64,000 nt of DNA, taken from assembly GCF_020329435.1 (NCBI RefSeq), contig NZ_JAGKJK010000001.1, positions 744,001 to 808,000 of the forward strand. The letters run 5' to 3'. This DNA is from Bradyrhizobium hereditatis. Lineage in GTDB: Bacteria; Pseudomonadota; Alphaproteobacteria; Rhizobiales; Xanthobacteraceae. Under the pieces are notes generated by a model. It searched no databases and had not been told where the DNA came from. It was given only the letters and a program-made list of their open reading frames with translations. Below, in pieces: positions 29,065-37,755 of the stretch. Position 1 is the first letter of the stretch; each line of letters begins with the position of its first letter. The translations under genes and the position numbers were made by a program.

Positions 29065-30264
29065 TCAGACGTCCAACAAAAACGTCTCGATCTCGCCGAT
29101 GAACTTTGACCAAGCTGGCTCGCCCGGTAAGGGGACGTGGTTCTCTGAGTCCAGAATCACGAATTTGGCATTCGGGATGGACGTGGCGATGCGGCGCCCC
29201 TCATTAAACGGCGCCACGTTGTCGTAACGAGAGTGAAGAACCAGGGTTGGGGCAGACACCTTCGGCAATAGATCGACGACGTCGACGTCGTCGACAGCGC
29301 ATCGGTTCATGATCGCGTTTTCAACTGATGTCGAGAGGCGCAGCAGGTTTGCGTACCACTTGATCTGCTCGGCCGAAGCCCCGGGAAGCCACATCGAACT
29401 AAATATCCTGAGCAGGGCGGAGTTATCGTCGCTCCATCCTTGCCGCAAACAAGTAATAGCAATCCACGCCTTCGCCATTTCGGCCTCTTTCGGAGAGCCG
29501 CGTTTGTTGCGGCCCAGTGCGAAGCCACCCTGAAGGATCAGTTTCGACACACGTTCCGGATAGCGGGCGGCGTGAGCGATCGCGGTTGCTGCGCCCTGCG
29601 ATATGCCCAGGACGGCGTAACGATGCAGATGCAATGCATCGACAACCGCCTCCAGGTCGCGCTCGAATGTTGCAAAGGAAATGTCGGTGATGTCGCGGTC
29701 GGAAAACCCAAAACCTCGACCATCATAACGAACGAGCCGGACGCGGTCGATGAGGAAGCGCCAAAGCGGTCCGCGGATGGGACTCTGCCAGTCGTATTCC
29801 AGGTGGGTGGCCCATGTGGGAGTACACACGAGCGGCATGCCCTGACCCACACATGCTGTGGCAATGTTGACGCCGTCCTGGGTCCGGCAGAATGTAAGCT
29901 CCTGACTGCGTGAACCGATGGCTGGAACTCCCTTGTCTGGTTCGTCGCCGGATAACTCGGCTGCGAACAGGTAGCCCCGGCGCGGGACGGTCTTGACGAT
30001 CGCATGGGCATCGTCGGACAGCGCTTCCCGGATGTCCTTGATGCATTGGACGAGCGAGTCATCGGATACGAACACGTTGGGCCACGTTGCCTTGATCAGC
30101 TCTTCCTTGGAGACGAGCTTGCCGGCGTGCTCAGCGAGATAGCGTAGCACATCGAAGGATTTCGGCCGAAGTTGAAGTTCCCGCCCGCCGCGCATGATCG
30201 CGCAGCGCTGCAGGTCGACGGCATAATCGCTGAAGCACAACATCCTGGGAGAGTCGGAATGCAT
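29065..30264 (-). CDS. Winged-helix DNA-binding domain fused to an alpha/beta hydrolase
   Basis: A two-domain protein (399 residues). Residues about 5-105 form an OmpR/CadC-type winged helix (LQLRPKSFDVLRYLAEHAG, TWPNVFVSDDSLVQCIKDIR, VKTVPRRGYLF). Residues about 125-399 form an alpha/beta hydrolase with the nucleophile elbow GISQG, acid in SRYDNVAPF and histidine in ENHVPLPG. GGAGGTCAGG sits just before the ATG at 30264; a TTG at 30288 is in frame. Such fusions are known in rhizobia and look like ligand-sensing regulators where the hydrolase binds or cleaves the signal; function here is inferred. The upstream gene diverges (a Bug-type binding protein), so it may be a target. Confidence 0.82.
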   Translation of the reverse strand: MHSDSPRMLCFSDYAVDLQRCAIMRGGRELQLRPKSFDVLRYLAEHAGKLVSKEELIKATWPNVFVSDDSLVQCIKDIREALSDDAHAIVKTVPRRGYLFAAELSGDEPDKGVPAIGSRSQELTFCRTQDGVNIATACVGQGMPLVCTPTWATHLEYDWQSPIRGPLWRFLIDRVRLVRYDGRGFGFSDRDITDISFATFERDLEAVVDALHLHRYAVLGISQGAATAIAHAARYPERVSKLILQGGFALGRNKRGSPKEAEMAKAWIAITCLRQGWSDDNSALLRIFSSMWLPGASAEQIKWYANLLRLSTSVENAIMNRCAVDDVDVVDLLPKVSAPTLVLHSRYDNVAPFNEGRRIATSIPNAKFVILDSENHVPLPGEPAWSKFIGEIETFLLDV

Positions 30265-30472
30265 CCTGACCTCCACCGCGACCTTCAAAATACAATCTTA
30301 CCACCTTCACCGATATTTCGGCGAAATTTCATCGCGCCCTCGCTACGCCAGATGCCCGCCGTGCCAGTGTCGGCGCGGCCGGGTGGTCGCGCCCCGTCGG
30401 ATTGATTCAGACCCGCTGCAAAAAGGCACCCAATACGCGTCGCCGGACCACGATACCTGAAGGGGGACAGCC

Positions 30473-31453
30473 ATGAAGCTTCTGCACTCATTGTTTTGGT
30501 TTCTTGCCACTCTGGTCATGTTCGTCACGGCGGGGCCAGTTGCACTGGCGCTGGATTATCCCGCCCACACGGTTCGAATTGTCGTCGGTTTCGGACCGGG
30601 CACATCTCCAGATATTGTTGCGCGCTTGCTCGGCGATAAGCTTTTCCAGGCATGGGGGAAGCCAGTCGTGATCGAGAACACGGTCGGCGCCAACGGCAAT
30701 CTTGCCGGGGAGCGCGTCGCGAGGGCTGAGTCGGATGGCCAAACACTGCTGCTCGCGGCCAACCCGGTGATCGTCATCAATCCCAGCCTTTATGAGAAGA
30801 TGCCGTTTGACCCCGTCCGGGATCTTGTGCCGATCTCTCAGGTGTGCGCTTACGCAAACATCCTCATCGTCAACAACGACGTGCCGGCGAAGAACGTGCA
30901 AGAATTGGTTGCGGTCGCACGCGCCCGGCCGGGCACACTCACCTACGGATCCTCAGGATTTGGTTCAACGCAGCATCTCGCCGGAGAGCTGCTGAAATCG
31001 ATGGCGAAAGTCGATATCCTTCACGTGCCGTATCGCAGCGCGTTTGGGCAGGAGATAGTCGCTGGACGGCTCAGCATGGCGTTTGTTCCTCCCACCAGTG
31101 CGTTGTTACCCCTCGCGCGCGATGGGAAAGTCAGGGCACTCGCAGTGACATCGTTGGAGCGATATGCCGGCGCACCCGATCTCCCGACCATGGCAGAATC
31201 AGGCTTCCCTGCCTTCGAGGTAACGGTATGGTTCGGCCTGATGGCGCCTGCCAGAACTCCACCGGCGATTATCGAAAAGCTGCACCGCGAAACCGTGAGC
31301 ATTCTCGCGATGCCGGAGATGCGCAAGCGATTCGATGATCTTGGAATCAAGCCGATTGGCAACTCACCCGCGGAATTCGCTGCTGTTATTGATGGCGAGA
31401 TTCCGAAATGGGCCAAGCTGATTAAAGAAGCGGGTATAAAGCTGCACGATTAG
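30473..31453 (+). CDS. Tripartite tricarboxylate transporter (Bug/TctC) binding protein
   Basis: A third Bug/TctC-type periplasmic binding protein (326 residues). Signal peptide to about residue 24 (VMFVTAGPVALALD), then YPAHTVRIVVGFGPGTSPD, the family opening. AGGGGGACA lies upstream of the ATG. It is divergent from the winged-helix/hydrolase gene, which could control it. No TctA/TctB genes nearby; ligand unknown. Confidence 0.87.
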   Translation: MKLLHSLFWFLATLVMFVTAGPVALALDYPAHTVRIVVGFGPGTSPDIVARLLGDKLFQAWGKPVVIENTVGANGNLAGERVARAESDGQTLLLAANPVIVINPSLYEKMPFDPVRDLVPISQVCAYANILIVNNDVPAKNVQELVAVARARPGTLTYGSSGFGSTQHLAGELLKSMAKVDILHVPYRSAFGQEIVAGRLSMAFVPPTSALLPLARDGKVRALAVTSLERYAGAPDLPTMAESGFPAFEVTVWFGLMAPARTPPAIIEKLHRETVSILAMPEMRKRFDDLGIKPIGNSPAEFAAVIDGEIPKWAKLIKEAGIKLHD

Positions 31454-31685
31454 ATTGCGGTCGGCCGCGGAACTTGTCGCAAGTAGCATCGCCAAAGTGA
31501 GCGTCGAGCGGCGCGCGATGAGAAGGGAATTGAGAGGCCGCTGGGGCGCTATCGATAGTAGAGAAACCAGCGATGTCAGTTGATGGCCCATCGCGTCATT
31601 CGCTGGTTCGCAGCAACTGCGTCGCTTTAAGAGCAAAGCGGACATCAACCTAGATGCGTCATGTCGCCGGGGTATGAGTACAAGA

Positions 31686-32110
31686 CTAATATGCGCTGAG
31701 CAGATCGACCTTGGCGTTGTCGAGGATCAGGCGCCGCGCTAAGAGCGCAGATCGATTGCGCATGATCTTCAAGGCGATCTGCGGATGGAGCTGGCGGTAA
31801 TTGGCGAAACTGTCGAGCGGCAGTTCGAGGCATTTTACCGGCGTGTCAGCCCACACATCCGCGCTGCGGTGCTGTTCGATGATCGCCATCTCGCCGAATT
31901 CCATGCCGGGCCCAAGCGAGGCCAGCCGCGCGCCGTTGGCAGCTTCACGCTCACCATTCCGCTTTGAAGAAAGAATAGTGAATTGGCTGGCTCGTCCGCG
32001 CTGATGATGCGCTGGCCGGCCTCATAGCGGCGTGGGGAGATAGGTCAGCCAGTGCTGCGATTTCCTCCCGCGCCAAATCGGTCAGCAGCGCCTGTTCGCC
32101 GAGATGGCTG
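31686..32110 (-). pseudogene. Decayed cyclic-nucleotide-binding domain gene
   Basis: Reading the minus strand in pieces gives HLGEQALLTDLAREEIAALA, then RRYEAGQRIISADEPANSLF with QSGMVSVKL, then ARLASLGPGMEFGEMAIIEQ and a C-terminal FANYRQLHPQIALKIMRN...LLSAY stop. Together these spell a Crp/cNMP-binding domain, but the pieces lie in different frames: breaks near 32030-32036 and near 31936-31941. The gene is therefore dead, and its N-terminal part is missing. In Bradyrhizobium-type genomes a similar C-terminus is found on larger enzymes, possibly glutaminase, but that source is uncertain. Flanking sequence (31454-31685 and 32111-32275) shows no gene. Confidence 0.72.
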
Positions 32111-32275
32111 GAAGGTGGACTAGCAGCGGACCTCCGAGAGTTATTTAGGCCTCGAGGAGCGAAAGGTCAGTTGCGCTGCCATGATCCATCATATTCGTTC
32201 AAGCACGGGCGCGAAAGGCGTATAAAGGCGTATTGCAATCCATTCTTTTATAGATGCGCCAAAAGGAGGAAGGCC

Positions 32276-33862
32276 ATGCGGAAGTCTCTCCTCGGATTTA
32301 CCGTCGCAGTTCTTACTCTACCGATATCCCAGCCGCTGCTTGCGCAAGACGATGTGGATAAGCAGCTCGGTCAAGTGCACTTCAAAACATCTTGCAACGA
32401 AGTGGCGCAGCGTCGCTTCGATCGTGCGATGCGCTATCAGCATTCTTTTTGGTACGTGAACGCAAAAGAGATCTTTGAGGAGGTCATCGAGGCCGACCCC
32501 ACATGTGCCATGGCATATTATGGCATTGCTCTCACGCTGATGGACAACCCGCACAACGCGATTCCGCGGCCGAATCTAGCGCCTGGCCTTGCCGCCATCA
32601 CCAAGGCCAAGGAGATAGGGGCAAAGACCGAGCGCGAACGCGACTACATCGATGCCCTTATGGTGATGTACGCTGATTATGACAAAATTCCCCACGCCCA
32701 GCGCATGCGCGCCTTGCGGGATGCGCAAGCCAAAGTCGCAGCGAAATATCCAGACGACGACGAAGCTCAGATCGCCTACGCCATCACGCTCAACGCGTCG
32801 GCAGACCTCAACGACAAGACTTACGCACAGCAGACCAAGGGCGCCTCAATCCTGGAGCCGATTTCCGTGCGGCTTCCGCAGCATCCGGGGGTGACGCACT
32901 ACCTGATCCATCTCTACGACTATCCGGCAACCGCGCACAAAGGTCTCGACGCCGCCAACCGCTACGCCAAGATCGCGCCCGCAGCGCCGCACGCCCAGCA
33001 CATGCCCTCGCACATTTACACCCGCGTCGGCTACTGGAACGAATCGATTGCCTCCAACATCGCCTCCGTAAAGGCAGCCAAGGCCGAGAAGTCGGTGGGT
33101 AATTATCTGCACGCGCAGGACTATATGGTTTATGCCTACCTTCAGCTTGCCCAAGATCAACAGGCGCGTGTCGTCATGGACGACATGGCAAAGGAGTCCA
33201 ACTTCAAGGCCACGGTCTCGGCGGCCGACTACGCGCTGGCGGCTTCACCAGCCCGTTATGCGATCGAGCGCGGTGACTGGGATGGCGCCTCACAACTGAC
33301 TGTAAGGCCGAGCGGTTCAAACTTCGCGATGGCGATCTCGCACTTCGCCCGCGCTCTCGGCGCTGCGCGCTCTGGCAAGCCGGAGGCCGCCAAGGCTGAC
33401 GTCCAAAAACTTGCGGAATTGCGCGACAAGCTGCGCGAAGCCAAGGATAATTATTGGCCGGACATCGTCGACATCCAGCGTCAGGTCGCCGTTGCCTGGG
33501 TGCTTCATGCGGAGGGCAAATACGACGAGGCTCTCAATGCTATGAGCGCTGCGGCGGACGCCGAGGACAAGACCGAGAAGCACGCGATCACGCCGGGCCC
33601 GCTGGCGCCGGCGCGGGAGCTCTACGGCTTCATGCTGCTCGATCGCGGCATGGCCAAGGAGGCGCTTGCGGCATTCGAGGCCACCAAGACCAAGGAGCCG
33701 AACCGTCTCCAAGGCTACGCAGGCGCCGCCAAGGCCGCCGATCAGTTCGGTGACAAGGCTGCGGCACGAGACAACTATCAGCAACTCGTGGCGCTGACAG
33801 CGAATGCCGACACGGAACGGCCGGAAGTCGCGACGGCGAAGAAGTATCTCGCCAGCAACTAG
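32276..33862 (+). CDS. Exported TPR-repeat protein
   Basis: A secreted protein of 528 residues with scattered tetratricopeptide-like helices. Signal peptide to about residue 24 (LLGFTVAVLTLPISQ, cleaved after LAQ). Helical segments with TPR character include AKEIFEEVIEADPTCAMAYY, ALNAMSAAADAEDKTEKH and ALAAFEATKTKEPNRLQGYA. HYLIHLYDYP and QHMPSHIYTRVGYW contain histidines that are conspicuous and may bind metal. The ribosome site AAAAGGAGGAAGG before the ATG at 32276 is strong. The next gene follows after 28 bp on the same strand. Role unknown; it may be a periplasmic scaffold. Confidence 0.8.
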   Translation: MRKSLLGFTVAVLTLPISQPLLAQDDVDKQLGQVHFKTSCNEVAQRRFDRAMRYQHSFWYVNAKEIFEEVIEADPTCAMAYYGIALTLMDNPHNAIPRPNLAPGLAAITKAKEIGAKTERERDYIDALMVMYADYDKIPHAQRMRALRDAQAKVAAKYPDDDEAQIAYAITLNASADLNDKTYAQQTKGASILEPISVRLPQHPGVTHYLIHLYDYPATAHKGLDAANRYAKIAPAAPHAQHMPSHIYTRVGYWNESIASNIASVKAAKAEKSVGNYLHAQDYMVYAYLQLAQDQQARVVMDDMAKESNFKATVSAADYALAASPARYAIERGDWDGASQLTVRPSGSNFAMAISHFARALGAARSGKPEAAKADVQKLAELRDKLREAKDNYWPDIVDIQRQVAVAWVLHAEGKYDEALNAMSAAADAEDKTEKHAITPGPLAPARELYGFMLLDRGMAKEALAAFEATKTKEPNRLQGYAGAAKAADQFGDKAAARDNYQQLVALTANADTERPEVATAKKYLASN

Positions 33863-33890
33863 TCCAACCCGAAACTAGACGGGTGGAGCA

Positions 33891-34451
33891 ATGAGGCAGA
33901 TCGGTCGTATCGCCATTGTAGCAGCGTCGCTGGGAGGTGTACTGGCGACGGTGCTGGCATGGTCCGGTCTGCCACAGCGCGCGGCAGCAACTGCAACCGC
34001 GCCGGTTTGGACTGAGATGGCTTGGCCTTTCCCCAGCGATCCCTTTGGGAAGGGAAAGGCATTCCGCTGTCAGGCGGCGGATTGCGGTGTCGAGGTGAAG
34101 GTCTATCTGCGCGCCAAGATCGGCTTCTGCAATTGCACAACTGGCGTTGCCGATGACGACGATGTGGACCGCATGGGAGATCTTGTTCTCGTCGGCGATG
34201 CCTCACCGCTCGGCACCAGTCGTCCAGTCAGAATTGCGTGGATGGACGGTCGCAGCCGCGCTTACACGCTCAACGCTCGCAATCCGCTTGGCAAGACGGC
34301 GATATCGGTGGTTTTTAGGGAACGCTGCGACATGATCGCAGCGACTGCCGTGCTCGGCCACGACCGGCCGGCAGCTATCGAGCCAAGCGTGATCGAGTTT
34401 CTCAACGGCAGCACCGTGCTGCGCTGGGCCGAAATCACGCTTGGTCTCTAG
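33891..34451 (+). CDS. Exported hypothetical protein with conserved cysteines
   Basis: A 186-residue protein with an N-terminal signal peptide or anchor (IAIVAASLGGVLATVLAW). The mature part contains paired cysteines in FRCQAADCGVEV and GFCNCTTG and an acidic stretch DDDDVDRMGDL that could bind a metal or form disulphides. No known family was recognised. It follows the TPR gene by 28 bp, so it is likely its operon partner and also periplasmic. It converges on an ABC binding-protein gene with a 27-bp gap. Confidence 0.7.
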   Translation: MRQIGRIAIVAASLGGVLATVLAWSGLPQRAAATATAPVWTEMAWPFPSDPFGKGKAFRCQAADCGVEVKVYLRAKIGFCNCTTGVADDDDVDRMGDLVLVGDASPLGTSRPVRIAWMDGRSRAYTLNARNPLGKTAISVVFRERCDMIAATAVLGHDRPAAIEPSVIEFLNGSTVLRWAEITLGL

Positions 34452-34478
34452 ACTCACTGCGCGGCCGGAATAGATCTC

Positions 34479-35504
34479 CTACTCGATCACCTCATCAGCG
34501 CCGCTGACGAATGAGGGTGAAAACTCGCGTCCCACCAACTTCGCCGCCCTCATGTTGATAATGAACTCCAACCGGGTGACAAGCTGGACTGGAAGATCAG
34601 AGGGCTTCTCGCCTTTCAGTATTCGCCCGACATACATGCCTGCGCGCCGATGTGATTGCGCAAAGTCTCCCCCATAGCTCATCAAGCCGCCTGCCATGGG
34701 GAAGTCTCGGGATTGAGTAATTGCGGGCACGCGATATTTCATGGCGAGCTCGGCCAACTGTCTGCTGCGGAATGCAAGATAGGGGTCCGACGTAAAGACG
34801 AGCCCGCCCCCTTCCTCGGCTACGGCTGAGAAAATAGGTTCGAACTCCTTCTCGGTACTTGCATTCACCACCTGCAAACGGACGCCCAAGGTTTCGGCGG
34901 CCGAACGCAGCTTCTGCAATTGTGAATTGGCGGTTGGACTCGTGGGGTTGGCGACTACTGTCAATTTTGCAGCGGATGCCAGCAATTCATGCATCAACTC
35001 AAGCCGCTTCGGCGAGACGTCGACGCTCAAGCTCGAAACCCCGGTGATATTGCCGCCCGGCCGCGACAGGCTGTCCACGACACCTAACTGAACGGGGTCA
35101 CCACCCATCTCAAAGACGATTGCATTATTGGTATTAGTGGCAGCCGCTTTCGCAGCGAGCGCCACCGGCGCTCCACCGGGCGCGACGATGATGTCGACAT
35201 TGCGAGCTACCAAATTGGCAGCCAGGGCAGGCAATCGAGTGTATTGCCCTTCGGCCCACTGATACTCGATGGCGACATTGCGGCCTTCGACAAAGCCAGC
35301 TTCGCGAAGACCTTCGTGGAAAGCTTTGAGCCGGCTGGCAAACGGCTCCGGAGATTCCGCGCAGAGATAGCCGATGACCGGCATCGTCAGCTTTTGCGCA
35401 TGGAGCGAGGTTGTCCAAGTGACGGCGCCCGCCATCAACGAAAGCAAGTCTCGACGCCTGATGCCTCCCCGGGACGCTGTTGCGTTGAACTTGGCGCTTG
35501 TCAT
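34479..35504 (-). CDS. ABC transporter substrate-binding protein (TrpX/ABC_sub_bind type)
   Basis: A periplasmic binding protein of the ABC_sub_bind (DUF534-like) family (341 residues). N-terminal RRRDLLSLMAGA resembles a twin-arginine signal. The mature part begins PVIGYLCAESPEPFASRL, typical for the family, with GGDPVQLGVVDSLSRPGGN further on. No permease or ATPase gene is adjacent; instead a sensor cyclase gene lies upstream, 99 bp away on the same strand. That pairing suggests it may present a ligand to the sensor. Ligand unknown. Confidence 0.86.
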   Translation of the reverse strand: MTSAKFNATASRGGIRRRDLLSLMAGAVTWTTSLHAQKLTMPVIGYLCAESPEPFASRLKAFHEGLREAGFVEGRNVAIEYQWAEGQYTRLPALAANLVARNVDIIVAPGGAPVALAAKAAATNTNNAIVFEMGGDPVQLGVVDSLSRPGGNITGVSSLSVDVSPKRLELMHELLASAAKLTVVANPTSPTANSQLQKLRSAAETLGVRLQVVNASTEKEFEPIFSAVAEEGGGLVFTSDPYLAFRSRQLAELAMKYRVPAITQSRDFPMAGGLMSYGGDFAQSHRRAGMYVGRILKGEKPSDLPVQLVTRLEFIINMRAAKLVGREFSPSFVSGADEVIE

Positions 35505-35603
35505 ACTTTCACCTTCGACTGCCTGTCAGCCGCCGCCCAGCATATCCCGTGACCCCGACCTAGTCTCGAACGGATTACGCCAGGCCCTGCGGCTTGATGT
35601 CGG

Positions 35604-37334
35604 CTATGGTGTAGTGAGGGAAATCCCGAATACCGGAATAGCTTCGTCAAATCCCTTGATTTGGCGGTCGCCAAGTCGCTCCAGGGAGCGCTTGCCTCTA
35701 ACGCGTTCGGCGACCTCAGCGTCTACCAGGATTTCCCGATCTGCCGCGGATGCGCATAGACGGGCCGCGAGGTTCACCACACTTCCGATGGCGGTGTAAT
35801 CGAACCGGTCCGCGTATCCGATCCGTCCTACGGTCGCTACCCCGCTGGCAAGACCAATCCCGAAGCCAACCTGGTGGCCTCGGGATCGCCAGCTGGCGAT
35901 GAGTCCTTGCACACTCTTCTGCATCTCGACGGCGAGATCGACAGCCCTTAATGCGGGTTCTTCGACAGGAACGGGTGCATTCACCAGAACCATGAGGCCG
36001 TCGCCAGAAAAACTGATGAGTGTCGCTGCAAATTGCGTGATGGCTCTGCCAAGGGCCTCATAATACTCCGACAACACGCTCATGACTTCCTCTGGTGCAA
36101 GTGCCGCAGAAAATGCGGTGAAGCCGCGCAAGTCGCAGAATATGACGACAACTTCCGCGCGGCGGCCGTCCAACACGCTGTCGTCGCCCGCTCGATCGAC
36201 GAGGTCGGCGACCTGCGGCGCGAGGAATCGCTTGAGCTTCGCTATGCGTTCCTGATGCTGCTGCGCGAGCGCCAACTCGGCAGCCATCTTGTTGAAGCTG
36301 TTTGCCAGGCGCTGAAACTCGTCCCCGGTCTCGATGGAAATGCGGTGACCGAAAGCGCCGGCTCCGATTTTCTCGGTCCCTTCCTCCAGGACCCTTATCG
36401 GTTCGGTCATCCGGTGCGCCAACGTGTAGGCAAGCAGCGCGGCGAATATCGTACCCGCCGCGAGAAGCGCCGCGGTCCTCCATAAGGCTGCATAGATGGG
36501 CGCGTAGGCTTCAGACAGCGGCTGTTCGACGATTACAGTCCAATCGAGACCGGCAACGGGAGCAGCCCCGGCGGCAATCTCACGGCCTTGCGCATCTCGG
36601 CTCGTCGCGAAGCCTGCCCCCGCCGGGCCGATTGCGTCGCGTATGATACGGAACGGCTTGGAAGTCGCTTCTTCCGCCCCACGGAGGACAAGGCTGATAT
36701 CGGGATGCGCAATGAGCCGACCAGGTCGATCCAGGACGAAAGCAAAGCCACTCTTTCCCACTTTTATCGCTGAAATCACATCCCAAATCAGCTTGAGATT
36801 GACTTCCGCGACAACCGCGCCGACCGATGGCCGGTTGCCAACGACCGCAACCGTCAAATGTGGTTCGGAGCCTCGATGGTAGCTTACATCGCTGAACCAG
36901 ACTCGTGCCGAGCGGGCGCCAACTACAGCGGGATCAGCAGATCGGTCTGTGCGGCTTTCAATTCGATTGAGCCCGATCCGCGAGACATAGAGGCGCTCCA
37001 GGCCCCTGTTGTCGATGAGTGCCAGACTGACGATAGCAGGAGCCTGTCGAAACAAGCGTAACGCCTCGGTCCTCCGCCGCTCGTCAGGCTCGTCGCTCCA
37101 GGGAACCTGGACTAACCAGCCGAGCTGGTTTGTGATACCGAAAATGAAGTCGTGAATTTCGGCCGCGGCAGACGTTGCTTGAACGCCGAGCAACTGATCG
37201 AGCCTTTCTCGCTGGTCGCGATAGCCGAACCAGGCTTCGACCACACCGTTGATCGCGAGCGGAATCGCGACGGCCATGAACAACACAAACAAGTACTTCG
37301 GGAAAAGGCCGCGAAAACGTTCTCGAACAATCAT
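35604..37334 (-). CDS. Membrane sensor adenylate/guanylate cyclase
   Basis: A class III nucleotide cyclase receptor of 576 residues. Order: first membrane helix (about 12-30), a large periplasmic Cache-type sensor (about 40-285), second membrane helix (AALLAAGTIFAALLAYTLA), HAMP linker (MTEPIRVLEEGTEKIG), a short coiled coil, and the cyclase domain from about 395. Metal aspartates lie in IFCDLRGFTAF and ISFSGDGLMV; the transition-state residues are in VVNLAARL. So it looks active. The start at ATG 37334 places the membrane helix near the N-terminus; a GTG at 37388 adds 18 residues. Its neighbour is an ABC binding protein gene. Product, cAMP or cGMP, cannot be told. Confidence 0.87.
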   Translation of the reverse strand: MIVRERFRGLFPKYLFVLFMAVAIPLAINGVVEAWFGYRDQRERLDQLLGVQATSAAAEIHDFIFGITNQLGWLVQVPWSDEPDERRRTEALRLFRQAPAIVSLALIDNRGLERLYVSRIGLNRIESRTDRSADPAVVGARSARVWFSDVSYHRGSEPHLTVAVVGNRPSVGAVVAEVNLKLIWDVISAIKVGKSGFAFVLDRPGRLIAHPDISLVLRGAEEATSKPFRIIRDAIGPAGAGFATSRDAQGREIAAGAAPVAGLDWTVIVEQPLSEAYAPIYAALWRTAALLAAGTIFAALLAYTLAHRMTEPIRVLEEGTEKIGAGAFGHRISIETGDEFQRLANSFNKMAAELALAQQHQERIAKLKRFLAPQVADLVDRAGDDSVLDGRRAEVVVIFCDLRGFTAFSAALAPEEVMSVLSEYYEALGRAITQFAATLISFSGDGLMVLVNAPVPVEEPALRAVDLAVEMQKSVQGLIASWRSRGHQVGFGIGLASGVATVGRIGYADRFDYTAIGSVVNLAARLCASAADREILVDAEVAERVRGKRSLERLGDRQIKGFDEAIPVFGISLTTP

Positions 37335-37755
37335 GCGCTGGCACCCAATACAAGGCAAGTCGACACTGCACTTGCTTCGACTGTCCACCGGTGCTTTTTA
37401 TCATAGACTCCCAAGCAAATAGCCGCTCCAAAAGATATGGCGGGCGAGCGGGTGCTTGCTCTTTCCTGCACTTTAATTCTATCGGATCGCACCGCTAGAC
37501 GCGCAAATCGGCCGTGCGTGCCATCCGATGTGACCGCGAACCAAGCCGGGCGGAAACCAAGCCTTGCACGGAGTGACGACGGTTGCCGCCGGCGGCTGCG
37601 CAGGGTAGCTCCATCGCTGATGGGGGTGATCTCGATCGTTCGCCTTGAGCCGGCCCGGGGGTCGACCGACCACCACAATGCCTTCTCGGCCATTTTCGGT
37701 TTGATTGTCGCAGGTGGCCTTGAATGCACGGATGCAGAACGCTCTGCGCGGCAGG
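37335..37755. other. Gene-free stretch between cyclase and MFS genes
   Basis: 421 bp with no supported gene. The short frames on either strand show no ribosome site, signal or known domain. The cyclase promoter is likely to lie here, since the cyclase gene is read leftward from 37334. No strong hairpin or repeat family was noticed. Confidence 0.5.
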
